Source: Bacillota bacterium (GTDB lineage: Bacteria; Bacillota; Limnochordia; Limnochordales; ZCTH02-B6). From it: a stretch of DNA of 64,000 bases. The notes beneath the pieces are model-generated. The model worked only from the letters and a program-made list of their open reading frames with translations, ran no database searches and had not been told where the DNA came from. Numbering within the stretch: the stretch's first letter is position 1; each line of letters begins with the position of its first letter. The stretch covers positions 1 to 64,000 of the forward strand of contig PKQS01000014.1 of NCBI GenBank assembly GCA_017577945.1, read 5' to 3'. Position numbers and translations under genes: made by a program. This document shows positions 34,212 through 42,419 of this stretch, piece by piece.

Positions 34212-34835
34212 ATGACGCCAGCCGCAGCCGAACTGTTGCTCATCGGTCTCTTGGCAGGATTCTTCGTCGCAGGCGTGCTGCAGCAACTGGCCGGCCGGCG
34301 CCGCTCGCTGGATGAGGCGACGCTGGCGGAGCTGGAGCGCATCGTGGAGCAGGCGCTGGCACGCAAGCTGGCCTCGGGGCTCGTCGCGGCACCGCCGCAG
34401 GCGGCGCCGAGCACTTCCGCCGCGCAAGCGGCCGTTGCGCCCGCAACCCAGCCCGCTACTGAAGCACCTGCAGCCGCGGCGAAGCCCGCTGCGGCCGAGG
34501 CGCCCGCCGAAACGCCTGCCGGCGCCGTGCCCGAAGGCGAGCTGGTTCCTCTCATCGTCACCACCCTTGCCGGCACCCGGCACGAGCTGATGGTCCGCGC
34601 CGGGGAAAACCTGCTCGACGCCGCTCTTGATCGCCAGGTCGACCTCGACTACAGCTGCAAGGAAGGGTCGTGCGACACGTGCACGGTCCGCATCTTGCGC
34701 GGCATGGAAAATTTGTCGCCGGTGCGGGACGAAGAGCGCGACATGCTGGGCGACGAGGAGATCGCGAAAGGGTACCGGCTGGCCTGCATTATCCGGATTC
34801 ACGGCCCCGTGGAGCTGGTGCAGGAGCCGCGCTGA
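34212..34835 (+). CDS. Membrane-anchored [2Fe-2S] ferredoxin
   Basis: A 207-residue protein. Residues 5-24 are a hydrophobic anchor, 30-55 a charged helix, and 56-108 a low-complexity Ala/Pro/Glu linker. Residues 110-205 are a plant-type ferredoxin domain with the four ligands C149, C154, C157 (YSCKEGSCDTC) and C192. The tether would hold an electron carrier at the membrane surface. The redox partner is not encoded next door; the gene is followed by sodA with its own promoter. The ATG at 34212 follows GGAGAGGGG. The anchor-linker-ferredoxin layout is unusual; the ferredoxin call itself is firm. Confidence 0.9.
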   Translation: MTPAAAELLLIGLLAGFFVAGVLQQLAGRRRSLDEATLAELERIVEQALARKLASGLVAAPPQAAPSTSAAQAAVAPATQPATEAPAAAAKPAAAEAPAETPAGAVPEGELVPLIVTTLAGTRHELMVRAGENLLDAALDRQVDLDYSCKEGSCDTCTVRILRGMENLSPVRDEERDMLGDEEIAKGYRLACIIRIHGPVELVQEPR

Positions 34836-34968
34836 TGCCCCAGGCGGCCGGCGCTTCGCAGGCCGTATCATCCAGACCGGCGGGAACCCTCGATTCGCGC
34901 GGGCCGGGCGCGGGCGGGCCCGGAACGGACCAACCCGGCGCCGCACGAGCCCAGCGCCGCGGCCTGTG

Positions 34969-34977
34969 TGCTATAAT
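34969..34977 (+). promoter_or_regulatory. Extended -10 promoter of sodA
   Basis: TGCTATAAT gives a perfect extended -10 about 70 bases before the sodA start. Confidence 0.7.
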
Positions 34978-35048
34978 GAACTTTGCGCGGGAATGCTGGG
35001 CCGTCGGGGGACGGCCCGTTCAATCACTCCAGGAGGGGGTCGCTTCGC

Positions 35049-35666
35049 ATGCCCAAGCATGAACTGCCGCCGTTGCCGTACGCCTACGACGCCTTGGAGC
35101 CGTACATCGACGCGCAGACGATGGAGATTCACCATACCAAGCACCACGCGGCGTACGTCAACGGCCTGAACGCGGCGTTGGAGAAGTACCCGGATCTGCA
35201 GGACAAGTCGGTGGAAGAGCTGCTCCGCGACATCAAGAACATCCCGGCCGACATTCAGACGGCGGTCCGCAACCAGGGCGGCGGCCACGCCAACCACTCG
35301 CTGTTCTGGACCATCATGGCGCCCAACGCGGGCGGCACGCCTCAAGGCAAACTGGCCGAGGCCATTCTGAAGGCGTTCGGCAGCTTCGAGGCGTTCAAGG
35401 AAGAGTTCACGAAGGCCGCCATGGGCCGCTTCGGCAGCGGCTGGGCTTGGCTCGTCGTCGACAAGGACCGCAATCTGAAGGTCATCAGCACGCCGAACCA
35501 GGACAGCCCGCTCATGGACGGCCTGACGCCCATCCTCGGCCTGGACGTTTGGGAACACGCGTACTACCTCAAGTACCAGAACCGCCGGGCCGACTACGTG
35601 CAGGCGTTCTGGAACGTCATCAACTGGGAGGCCGTTAAGGCCAACTACGAGAAGGCCATCTCGTGA
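35049..35666 (+). CDS. sodA: Superoxide dismutase, Fe/Mn family
   Basis: A 205-residue cytoplasmic superoxide dismutase. All four metal ligands are in place: H28 (EIHHTKHH), H83 ([11 protein letters not shown]), D166 and H170 (LDVWEHAYY). It starts with ATG 35049 after AGGAGGGGG; the frame is open further upstream but no ribosome site is there. Mn is more likely than Fe from the overall pattern, but the metal cannot be fixed by reading alone. A second family member with a long tail is at 57.2 kb. Confidence 0.96.
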   Translation: MPKHELPPLPYAYDALEPYIDAQTMEIHHTKHHAAYVNGLNAALEKYPDLQDKSVEELLRDIKNIPADIQTAVRNQGGGHANHSLFWTIMAPNAGGTPQGKLAEAILKAFGSFEAFKEEFTKAAMGRFGSGWAWLVVDKDRNLKVISTPNQDSPLMDGLTPILGLDVWEHAYYLKYQNRRADYVQAFWNVINWEAVKANYEKAIS

Positions 35667-35711
35667 CGGCCGTCCCGCGGCGCGGGCTTTGCCGCAGCCT
35701 TGCGCGCAAAA

Positions 35712-35755
35712 CGGCGGGTCGTTCGGTTCGTACCGAACGCCCGCCGCTTTGTTTT
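35712..35755. terminator. Bidirectional terminator between sodA and the M48 protease gene
   Basis: CGGCGGGtCGTTCGGT pairs with ACCGAACGcCCGCCG, followed by CTTTGTTTT on the plus strand. A TTTT also follows the stem on the minus strand. It serves the two convergent genes. Confidence 0.85.
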
Positions 35756-35826
35756 CTCGCCCGGCGCGATTCGTTCTCTTCCCGCGTGATGCGGCCTTCC
35801 GCCGTTTTCGACAGCTCCCGCGCCCT

Positions 35827-37017
35827 TTACGACCCCAAGGCCGGCAGCTGCCAGCCGACCACGAACCAGCCCGCCGCGCTGCGCCGCACTGTGACCGCGA
35901 CGTCTACCGTTTCGCCGCCCGCGGGTTCGTCCCCGGCTTCCTGCGGCCGCGTGAGGCGCACCACCAGCGTCTCGTCGAGGCTCAGCCGCTGTCCCTCGGC
36001 TCGACGCCGCTCCACCACTTCCGCGGCGGCGAACGCCCAGCCCTGGTCGAAGTAGCCGGCCAGCTCGTCCCACCGCGCCGTGGGCGCCACCGCTTCCGCG
36101 GCGTCGGGCGCGGTCAGCAAGGCCGCCACGTCCCACCCGCCGCTGAGCAGCGCCCGGGCAAACTCCACCGCTGCATCCTGCGCGCTCGCGGCCCCCTGGC
36201 GCACCGCCAGCGACGCCGGCGTCAGCGGCGCGCGCGACAGCCGCTCCGTTGTCAAGTAGAAGCGCAAGTCCGACACGCGCTGGGGAATGGGCGGATGCGT
36301 CCGGTACAGCTCCCGCCAGATGGAGTCCTCCGGCAGTGCGCGCCGTTCCTGGTCCATCAGTTGCAGCGCCTGCACCAGCCCCTCCGGGTCGTACCCGGCC
36401 GCCCGGGCGTAGCGCAGTCCCGTCAAGTCCGCCTCGCTCTCCTGCTCGCGGCTGTAGGCGTACATGAACAGATCCCGCATCTGCAGCAGCCCGTCCCAAT
36501 CGGCATCGCCGCGCGAGCTGGCCACCACGCCCAGCGCCAGCACGAGGAAAGCGCTCCAAAGGCTGTGATTGATGCGCTGCGGAATATGGCCCAGGGTGCC
36601 GTGGGCGATTTCGTGGCCGATGACGCCCGCCAGCTGATCGTCGGTGGCGAGCAGCTCCATGAGGCCGGTGGTGACGAAAATCTCGTTGTCTTGATTAATC
36701 CACGCGTTGGGGACTCGTTCGCGAACGACTTGGATGGAGAATTGCCCGGCGATGTCGTACTCGGGCGCCAGCGCCTCAGCCAGACGGGCAAACACCGCTT
36801 CCGCCCGGGCCTGCATGGCTGCCATCGCCTCGTCTTGGGCGTCGCGGGCCGCCAACGCCGGGCCGGACACGAGGGATGCCGCCAGAGCCAGCAACAGCCA
36901 CCAGGCCGCCCAGCGGCGCTTTTCCCGTGCCGCAAGACAGCCCGGGCCCCAAGCCAGCAGCGCAGCCCGGCGCCCGGAGCGACGCTCCGCGCACAAGAAG
37001 CCAAGTGCCGGCGTCAT
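35827..37017 (-). CDS. M48-family zinc metalloprotease
   Basis: About 396 residues. A membrane segment or signal near residues 36-57 is followed by a peptidase M48 domain with HEIAH (135-139) in GVIGHEIAHGTLGH and a third ligand in the downstream EQESEADLTGLRYA block, the pattern of BepA/LoiP-type exported proteases. The last 120 residues form an extra domain of unknown role. In diderms such enzymes act on envelope proteins. The start is uncertain: AAGG lies 6 bases before a TTG at 37023 and 12 bases before the ATG at 37017 chosen here. Confidence 0.88.
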   Translation of the reverse strand: MTPALGFLCAERRSGRRAALLAWGPGCLAAREKRRWAAWWLLLALAASLVSGPALAARDAQDEAMAAMQARAEAVFARLAEALAPEYDIAGQFSIQVVRERVPNAWINQDNEIFVTTGLMELLATDDQLAGVIGHEIAHGTLGHIPQRINHSLWSAFLVLALGVVASSRGDADWDGLLQMRDLFMYAYSREQESEADLTGLRYARAAGYDPEGLVQALQLMDQERRALPEDSIWRELYRTHPPIPQRVSDLRFYLTTERLSRAPLTPASLAVRQGAASAQDAAVEFARALLSGGWDVAALLTAPDAAEAVAPTARWDELAGYFDQGWAFAAAEVVERRRAEGQRLSLDETLVVRLTRPQEAGDEPAGGETVDVAVTVRRSAAGWFVVGWQLPALGS

Positions 37018-37080
37018 CCGCAACACCATCCTTCGCCGGTGTGTTCTCATCTTACCCGTCCATCCATGACGAGTCAACAA

Positions 37081-37089
37081 TGGTACAAT
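37081..37089 (+). promoter_or_regulatory. Extended -10 promoter of the small gene at 37.1 kb
   Basis: TGGTACAAT forms an extended -10 element 33 bases before the TTG start. No clear -35 is visible. Confidence 0.5.
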
Positions 37090-37121
37090 ATAGCGCGTGG
37101 ACGACGCGGGAGGGAAACCCC

Positions 37122-37469
37122 TTGCTCTTGAGCGAGGAAGAGCTGGAATCGCTGTGGGACGCCGCCGAGGAAGCGGCCGCCGCCCAGCAGGTGCAACGCT
37201 TCAGCGCCCTGGTGAAGACGCTGCTGGGGTATCTGATTTACCATACCATGGGGTACGAATACTTGAGCCTCATCCCGGATCCCATCGGCGAGCCGTCGCC
37301 CCACCGGCTGCGCGCAGCCAGGCCCTCGTTTTTCCAGGCGCTGCGCGCCCGCGACAAAGACGAAGCGCGGGACTACGCCCAGCAGTGCCTGCAGCTGGCC
37401 GTCCCGAAAGTGCAGCGCATGTGGCGCCAGTCTTCGCTGACCTTCCCCGGCAGCCGCACCCTGCAGTAG
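37122..37469 (+). CDS. Hypothetical protein, 115 residues
   Basis: A small soluble protein, mainly helical, rich in Ala, Gln and Glu at the start (SEEELESLWDAAEEA). A hydrophobic mid-part (ALVKTLLGYLIYHTMGYEYLSLI) could be a buried helix rather than a membrane span. No motif is recognised. TTG at 37122 follows GGGAGGG at eight bases; a second in-frame TTG lies two codons later. Its own extended -10 promoter and convergent position to the YbjQ gene support expression. Confidence 0.55.
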   Translation: MLLSEEELESLWDAAEEAAAAQQVQRFSALVKTLLGYLIYHTMGYEYLSLIPDPIGEPSPHRLRAARPSFFQALRARDKDEARDYAQQCLQLAVPKVQRMWRQSSLTFPGSRTLQ

Positions 37470-37493
37470 CCCGCGCCGCCTTGCCTCCGCCGC

Positions 37494-37805
37494 TCAGCCC
37501 TTGAAGCGCACGGCCGTGCCGTAGACGAGGATCTCCGCCGCGCCCGTGGTGATGGCGTTGGTGGTCATACGGATGCCGATGACGGCGTCGGCCCCCAGCT
37601 TGCGGGCTTCCTCCACCATCTTCTCCACTGCCTCGTCCCGGGTCTCCTCCAGCAGCCGCGCGTACTCGGTAATCTCGCCGCCCACCAGCTTGCGCAGCGC
37701 CGCCAGGAGGTCCTGCCCGACGTGCCGCGCCCGCACGGCGCTCCCGCGCACCAGGCCCAGCACTTCGTAGTCGGCCCGCAAGTCATCGATCGTCGTCAGC
37801 AGCAT
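37494..37805 (-). CDS. YbjQ/UPF0145 family protein
   Basis: A 103-residue soluble protein of the YbjQ family, sometimes called heavy-metal-binding or DUF74. The pattern EVLGLVRGSAVRARHVGQDLLAALRKLVGGEI, then MVEEARKLGADAVIGIRM and EILVYGTAV, is diagnostic. It probably forms pentamers; the role is unknown. The ATG at 37805 follows GGAGG at eleven bases. Encoded alone, downstream of a PH-domain membrane protein. Confidence 0.9.
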   Translation of the reverse strand: MLLTTIDDLRADYEVLGLVRGSAVRARHVGQDLLAALRKLVGGEITEYARLLEETRDEAVEKMVEEARKLGADAVIGIRMTTNAITTGAAEILVYGTAVRFKG

Positions 37806-37918
37806 GCTCGCGCTCGCCTCCTCGATCCATGTTCGGCCCTGCAAGACCTATCTTCAGACCTGCAATCGATATTCAGCCTTCCCTCCGCGCGCCGCCGGCG
37901 CGCGCGGACGGCTCCGCC

Positions 37919-38890
37919 TCAATTTCCTTTCGGCCGGTACTCTTCCACCGCCGCGAGAAACCCTTCCACGTCCTCCGGCGAAATGAGCACTTTGCCCAGC
38001 TTCGTATCCACCAGAACCAGCGGCGGCGCCAGCCGGGTGACGTACAACGCCACCGCTCCCAAAGGTCGGACGGTAAAGTCGCCGGCGTAGTAGCCCGGCA
38101 TCGAGACGCCGATGGTGCGCCAGACGCGGGACAGCGGTTCGTCGAATCGCCGCACGCCGCGCACAGACTCCCACTTGTACAGCCGCCAGCGGAAATGCCG
38201 CACGCCGATGCCGTCAGGCCCGACGCGATACACCATGGCCCGCGGCCCTTTGGCCAGCCGGTGTACGACGAAGTACAGGCAAAGGGCGCCCACGGGCAGC
38301 GTGAAGACGATCACCGCAATCAGCAGCGCATCGCCGAAAACGGAAGCCGCCGGCGCCGGCCGGAACTCCGCAGGCGCCGGTGTCGCCGCTTGTCCAGCCC
38401 GCAGCGCCTCCAGCAAGGCCACGAACCGCTCCGGATCTTGCGGGTTGAAAACATAGCGCAGGCCCGGCCGCGCCTGGGCGGCATCGGGGCGCGTGTCGAC
38501 ATACACTACTGGACGCGCCGCCGTCGTCAGGCGGTACACCCGTCCGTAGCCCGGGAGATGAAACCAGCCCATTTGCAAACCGGCCATGCCCGCTCCCCCG
38601 ACGCGGCCCATGTGCGGCGGATCAGCCACGTACTGGACGAATGCGATGTCGCTGAGCGGAATGTCGATGCGGCCGACGCCGAAGCGCACGGACAAGCCGC
38701 CCTCGTCGACGACGAAGGTCAGCTCGCGCTGGACGAAGCCGTAGTAAAGGTACATTCCCAGAGGAAGGAGCGACGCGAAGAACGCGACGACAAGCAGAAA
38801 ACCCACCAGCACCGTGGCCCACGGCTTCTTGGGCGGCGGCGCCGGCAAGAACTCACGGCCGGCGGAAACGGACGCTGCGCGCTCGGTCAC
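37919..38890 (-). CDS. Membrane protein with two bacterial PH-like domains
   Basis: A 323-residue protein. An N-terminal cytoplasmic stretch and a first membrane region (about residues 27-55) precede a PH-like domain (RFGVGRIDIPLSDIAFVQYV, ending in FNPQDPERFVALLEAL). A second membrane pair (about 195-235) is followed by another PH-like domain ending SPEDVEGFLAAVEEY. The recurring D/P-E-x-F tail and GRV/YVDT strands fit the bacterial PH family. The GTG at 38890 follows AAGGAGGAGG. It is the last gene of a GntR, ABC ATPase, ABC permease, PH protein operon, suggesting a role in envelope-stress or antibiotic export. The exact function is unknown. Confidence 0.75.
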   Translation of the reverse strand: MTERAASVSAGREFLPAPPPKKPWATVLVGFLLVVAFFASLLPLGMYLYYGFVQRELTFVVDEGGLSVRFGVGRIDIPLSDIAFVQYVADPPHMGRVGGAGMAGLQMGWFHLPGYGRVYRLTTAARPVVYVDTRPDAAQARPGLRYVFNPQDPERFVALLEALRAGQAATPAPAEFRPAPAASVFGDALLIAVIVFTLPVGALCLYFVVHRLAKGPRAMVYRVGPDGIGVRHFRWRLYKWESVRGVRRFDEPLSRVWRTIGVSMPGYYAGDFTVRPLGAVALYVTRLAPPLVLVDTKLGKVLISPEDVEGFLAAVEEYRPKGN

Positions 38891-38907
38891 AACGGCCTCC
38901 TCCTTCA

Positions 38908-39684
38908 TTATATGTCGCGCCGCTCCAGGCTCACGCAGGCCGCCGCGAGCAGCAGCGCCGCCAGCGCCGCGATGACGAGCACCGAGCCCCACGGGAACGT
39001 CCCGGAAGCCAACAGCGTGCTGCCCGTCATGTGCACGTATACGGACCAGCGGCGCCAGGCCGGCACCAGGGTCGGAATGGAGAACAGCGCCGCGACGGCT
39101 GCGGCGGCGGCGCCCGCCTTGACGGGATCGTCAAAGCGCGTCGACATCAAGAGCGACAGGCCGTAGACGAAGGCCGTACCGGCCATGATGGGAATGAGGG
39201 CGCCGTAATACGTCCACGGGGCGGCGTAACCGTGGGCGATGCGGGCGGTCACGTCCAGCGCGGCGGTGCTCGCCAGCGCGATAAGGGCCAAGGCTCCAAG
39301 ATCGACGGCGGTTTTCACCAGCACCACCGTGCGCCGGCGGACGGCGCGAGAGAACACAAACGGCGCCGAGCCGCGGCTGAACTCGCCGGCGACAGTGCTC
39401 GCACCGAAAATGAGGGCGAAAAGGACCATCATCTGGTACAGCGTCTTCCCGTGCCAATTCGCCCACAGGTAGACGGGCAGCTCCAGCGCCCCGGGCGGCA
39501 CCAACCGCCGGAACTCCGCCGGGATCGACTCGTCGGCGAGAAACTCGCCCAGCAGCCCGACCAGCATGTCGTACAGAAGCGGCGTTGCAATGGCCAAAGC
39601 GATCAGGACCAGCGCGGCGACGATGTACTTCCAGCGTCCTTCCCGCGATTCCTTATAGAACAGGGCACGTACCGGGGCACTCAC
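38908..39684 (-). CDS. ABC-2 type exporter permease
   Basis: A 258-residue membrane protein with six hydrophobic segments, of the ABC-2 permease type: an amphipathic start ALFYKESREGRWKYI, a large first loop, and GEFSRGSAPFVFSRAVRRRTVV before the third helix. The GTG start overlaps the ATPase stop codon (GTGA), so the two are coupled. Its partner ATPase lies directly upstream. Confidence 0.9.
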   Translation of the reverse strand: MSAPVRALFYKESREGRWKYIVAALVLIALAIATPLLYDMLVGLLGEFLADESIPAEFRRLVPPGALELPVYLWANWHGKTLYQMMVLFALIFGASTVAGEFSRGSAPFVFSRAVRRRTVVLVKTAVDLGALALIALASTAALDVTARIAHGYAAPWTYYGALIPIMAGTAFVYGLSLLMSTRFDDPVKAGAAAAAVAALFSIPTLVPAWRRWSVYVHMTGSTLLASGTFPWGSVLVIAALAALLLAAACVSLERRDI

Positions 39685-40595
39685 GAGCGGGACTCCTCCC
39701 TCTCGGCCGTTTCGAAATACAAGTCTTCCAGGTTTTGCTCGATGACTTCGACGACAAACGGATTGAACGTTTGCAGCCGGGCCACCAACGCGTGGACGTC
39801 GCCGGTGACGTGCAACACGTGCAAGCGGCCGTCCACCTCGACGCGCTGGACGCCCTCCCACCGGGCCAAGTCAGCCGGCGGCTCGCCCTGGAAGACGACC
39901 CGGATGCGGCGCGACGATTCTTTCAGAGAGTCCAGGTCGCTTTCCCGGACGATGCGCCCATCCCGCATGAACGCCACCCGGTCGGCGACCCGCTCGACCT
40001 CGTGCAGCTGGTGCGACGACATGACAACGGTCACGCCGTCGGCGGCTACCGATTTCAGGATGACGTTGAGGAAATCTCGCCGGCGCTCGGGATCCAGGCC
40101 CGACGTAGGCTCATCCAGAAGCAGCAGTTCCGGCCGTTGGGCGACGGCCAGCGCCAGCGCCAGCTGCCGCTTCATGCCTTTCGACATTTTCGCGACCGGC
40201 GTACCAAGCGGCAAGCCGAACAGATCCAGCGTCTCTCGCGCCACCTGGTCGCTCCACGTCGGATACAGCCGCCGGGAAAATTCCATGGCCTGCCGGGGCG
40301 TCATCCAGCGCGGCAGCGCGTCGTCTTCCGGCATGTACCCGGTGCGCGCTCGGATCGCCAGGCTGTCGCGCACGACGTCAAGCCCCAGTACTCGCGCCTG
40401 CCCCTCGGACGGATGCACGAGCCCGACAAGCATTTTCAGCGTCGTCGTCTTGCCGGCGCCGTTGGGCCCCACCAGCCCCGTGACGCTGCCCCGCGGCACC
40501 ACCCAGTTGATGCCGTCCACCGCCGTCTTGCCGCCATAGCGCTTCGTCAGCCGTTCACACACGATGGCCGCGTCTTGGTACTTGTCGGTCGCCAT
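39681..40595 (-). CDS. ABC exporter ATPase
   Basis: A 304-residue CcmA/BcrA-type ATPase. Walker A is GPNGAGKTT near residue 42, the signature appears as MSKGMKRQ, Walker B is LLLLDEPTSGLDP, and a DUF4162-like C-terminal region follows. Works with the ABC-2 permease encoded by the next gene. Located 37 bases after a YtrA-type GntR regulator, an arrangement usually used for envelope-antibiotic or lipid export. Confidence 0.94.
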   Translation of the reverse strand: MATDKYQDAAIVCERLTKRYGGKTAVDGINWVVPRGSVTGLVGPNGAGKTTTLKMLVGLVHPSEGQARVLGLDVVRDSLAIRARTGYMPEDDALPRWMTPRQAMEFSRRLYPTWSDQVARETLDLFGLPLGTPVAKMSKGMKRQLALALAVAQRPELLLLDEPTSGLDPERRRDFLNVILKSVAADGVTVVMSSHQLHEVERVADRVAFMRDGRIVRESDLDSLKESSRRIRVVFQGEPPADLARWEGVQRVEVDGRLHVLHVTGDVHALVARLQTFNPFVVEVIEQNLEDLYFETAEREESRS

Positions 40596-40632
40596 GCCCG
40601 CCGCTCCTTCCCTTTCGCGCCTGTTGACCCCA

Positions 40633-41016
40633 CTAGGCTTCTTCCCCCCGCAGCGCCGCCTGAACGGCCGCCACGATGTCGTCGTCGGAAAAGCCCAGCG
40701 CCCGTGCCTCCGTCACCATCAGGCGGACGATCCCGGCCAGCCGCTGCCGCCGCTCGGTCTCCGCCATGGGCGGCGCCTGCGCCGCCTTGACGAACGTCCC
40801 CCGCCCGGGCGTGGTATCGATGAGCCCGGCCCGCTCCAGCTCCCGGTACGCCCGCGCCACGGTGTTCGGGTTGATGGTCAGTTCCAGCGCCAGCTCGCGC
40901 ACCGCCGGCAGCCGGTCGCCGGGTTGCAGCACGCCCGAAGCGATGGCCGTCTTAATTTGCTCCTCGATTTGAACGTACAGCGGCACCCCGCTGTGGGGAT
41001 TGACATGCCACCGCAC
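40633..41016 (-). CDS. YtrA-type GntR repressor
   Basis: A 127-residue GntR-family regulator with a winged helix (PLYVQIEEQIKTAIASG, LPAVRELALELTINPNTVARAYRELE) and a short dimerisation tail instead of a large effector domain. This is the YtrA subgroup, which usually represses its own ABC operon. GTG at 41016. A perfect palindrome overlapping its promoter at 41130-41141 is the probable operator. It leads the ATPase, permease and PH-domain genes. Confidence 0.93.
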   Translation of the reverse strand: MRWHVNPHSGVPLYVQIEEQIKTAIASGVLQPGDRLPAVRELALELTINPNTVARAYRELERAGLIDTTPGRGTFVKAAQAPPMAETERRQRLAGIVRLMVTEARALGFSDDDIVAAVQAALRGEEA

Positions 41017-41129
41017 TGGCTTCGCCCTTTCACAACGTCGTCGCCGGCCGCACCACCCGCGCCGTTTCGCGGCGATCGCTGCGGGCTCGGCCGGCCTCGC
41101 TGCCCACCCGGGCCGGACTATTGTCTCTA

Positions 41130-41141
41130 TGTATTAATACA
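41130..41141. promoter_or_regulatory. Operator palindrome of the GntR/ABC operon
   Basis: TGTATTAATACA is a perfect 12-bp palindrome that begins inside the -10 box of the operon promoter and covers the expected start site, an ideal position for repression by the YtrA-type regulator. Confidence 0.7.
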
Positions 41142-41168
41142 ATAATCGATTTTGCGGCGTGGCGTCAA
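41139..41168 (-). promoter_or_regulatory. Promoter of the GntR/ABC operon
   Basis: On the minus strand TTGACG, 18 bases, TATTGT. Transcription would start about 115 bases before the GntR start codon. Confidence 0.65.
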
Positions 41169-41257
41169 CGTGCGGGAGGAGAGAAAGACTGGCGCGACCG
41201 CAAAAGGGGGGGCCTACGAGACAAGTCGGTGGCGGCCCCAAGCCGCCCCACAGCGTC

Positions 41258-42406
41258 TTACACCAGCGAAATTTGGCTCGGTGACAGCGCAAGCCCGTAC
41301 ATCGTCGTGTCGCGCTCTTGGCGACGGGCGATGAGGTACGGCTGGATCCAGCGGCCGGCGGCCGGCGACGCTTTGAGCCTGCGGTTGATGCGCGAGGCGG
41401 TTTCTCGGAGCGCCGACAGGCGTAGCGCGGGGTCCGGCGCCACCCAGCGCGCCAGCGCATCGTCCCGGTACGGGCGATGAGGGATGCGCTCCAGCCATCG
41501 GGCCAGGCTCGCCCGCAGCTCGGCCGCGTAGGCGTCATCCTCGCGCAGCCTTTGGCTGGAAACGGTGCAGGCGGGACACAGCCCTTCTTCGTGCTGGCAC
41601 CGGCGTCTTAAGTCGGCGAGATGCGCATACAGCGCGATTTGCACGGGCTGCAGCACCACCGCAGCACCGTCGATGATCACCTCTCGCTTTGCGACGTCGA
41701 TAAGCAGAGGCGGCCGGCGCGCCTGGCGGATAAGCCGGAGCTGCACTTCCTGCACCAGGCGGCTGTACGACAGCGCCTCGTCGCCGCCCAGGAGTTCGGG
41801 CAAGTACTCCCGCAAGAGCACCAGCGGCACTTCGGCCAGCTCGATAACCGCTTCGGCGGTGCTGAGCAGCCGGCCGCTGCGGCCGACGATGGTCACAGGC
41901 TCCGGCGGAGGGTAGAAGAAATCCGTCAAGCTCTCGAACTCATCCGGGCGGACCAGCACGTGAAACAAGCGGTCGCCCGGCCGCCCGTACAGCTGCAGCG
42001 CCAGCGCCAGCCCGATACCCATCGTTTTGCGGCCGCCCGCGGCGGAACAGAGCAGGCGCGTGCCAGGCACGGCCTGCCGCCGCACGAAGTCCGCCAGCTG
42101 ATCCAGCATGGCCGCGTTGTCCTCGTCGGACCGGATGTCGCCGAGCTCGCCGCCGTGCCGGTCGCGAAACACGTGAACGTGCAGTGCGGGCCAGGGATCC
42201 GGGATGCGGTAATCGCGGAAAAACGAGAACAACTTCCCGTCGCCACCGTCCAGCAGCTGCCGCTGCACCCCCACCGCGCCTGCCGCCGTCGTCCAGACGT
42301 GGATCTCGTCGATCCGCTCCCCTTCCTGCCGCGTCAAGGCGTACAGCGTCTCGGTCACAATCTGCGGCGACGTGCCGAGGACGCACACCAGCACTGTCCG
42401 CGACAC
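41258..42406 (-). CDS. CRISPR-associated CARF protein, NE0113 ring-nuclease/Csm6-like, with winged-helix-like C-terminus
   Basis: A 382-residue protein. Residues 1-175 are a CARF domain of the NE0113 type: TVLVCVLGTSPQIVTETLYAL, EIHVWTTAAGA, DIRSDEDNAAM, CSAAGGRKTMG and a DFFYPPP end. This family is annotated as CRISPR ring nuclease/Csm6-related and should bind cyclic oligoadenylate. The remaining 200 residues include LLIDVAKREVIIDGAAVVLQPVQIALYAHL, which resembles an OmpR-like winged helix, so it could be a cOA-responsive regulator; no HEPN Rx4-6H motif is evident in it. GTG 42406 is eight bases after AAGGTG. It follows csx1 by 13 bases on one transcript, divergent from the cas operon. Confidence 0.82.
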   Translation of the reverse strand: MSRTVLVCVLGTSPQIVTETLYALTRQEGERIDEIHVWTTAAGAVGVQRQLLDGGDGKLFSFFRDYRIPDPWPALHVHVFRDRHGGELGDIRSDEDNAAMLDQLADFVRRQAVPGTRLLCSAAGGRKTMGIGLALALQLYGRPGDRLFHVLVRPDEFESLTDFFYPPPEPVTIVGRSGRLLSTAEAVIELAEVPLVLLREYLPELLGGDEALSYSRLVQEVQLRLIRQARRPPLLIDVAKREVIIDGAAVVLQPVQIALYAHLADLRRRCQHEEGLCPACTVSSQRLREDDAYAAELRASLARWLERIPHRPYRDDALARWVAPDPALRLSALRETASRINRRLKASPAAGRWIQPYLIARRQERDTTMYGLALSPSQISLV

Positions 42407-42419
42407 GAACGGTTCACCT

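Noticed and set aside
33954..34946. Long N-terminal extension of binding protein 2
   Set aside because: The frame continues upstream, but it is antisense to the ferredoxin gene, has no export signal at its start, and AGGAGG correctly precedes the TTG at 33953.
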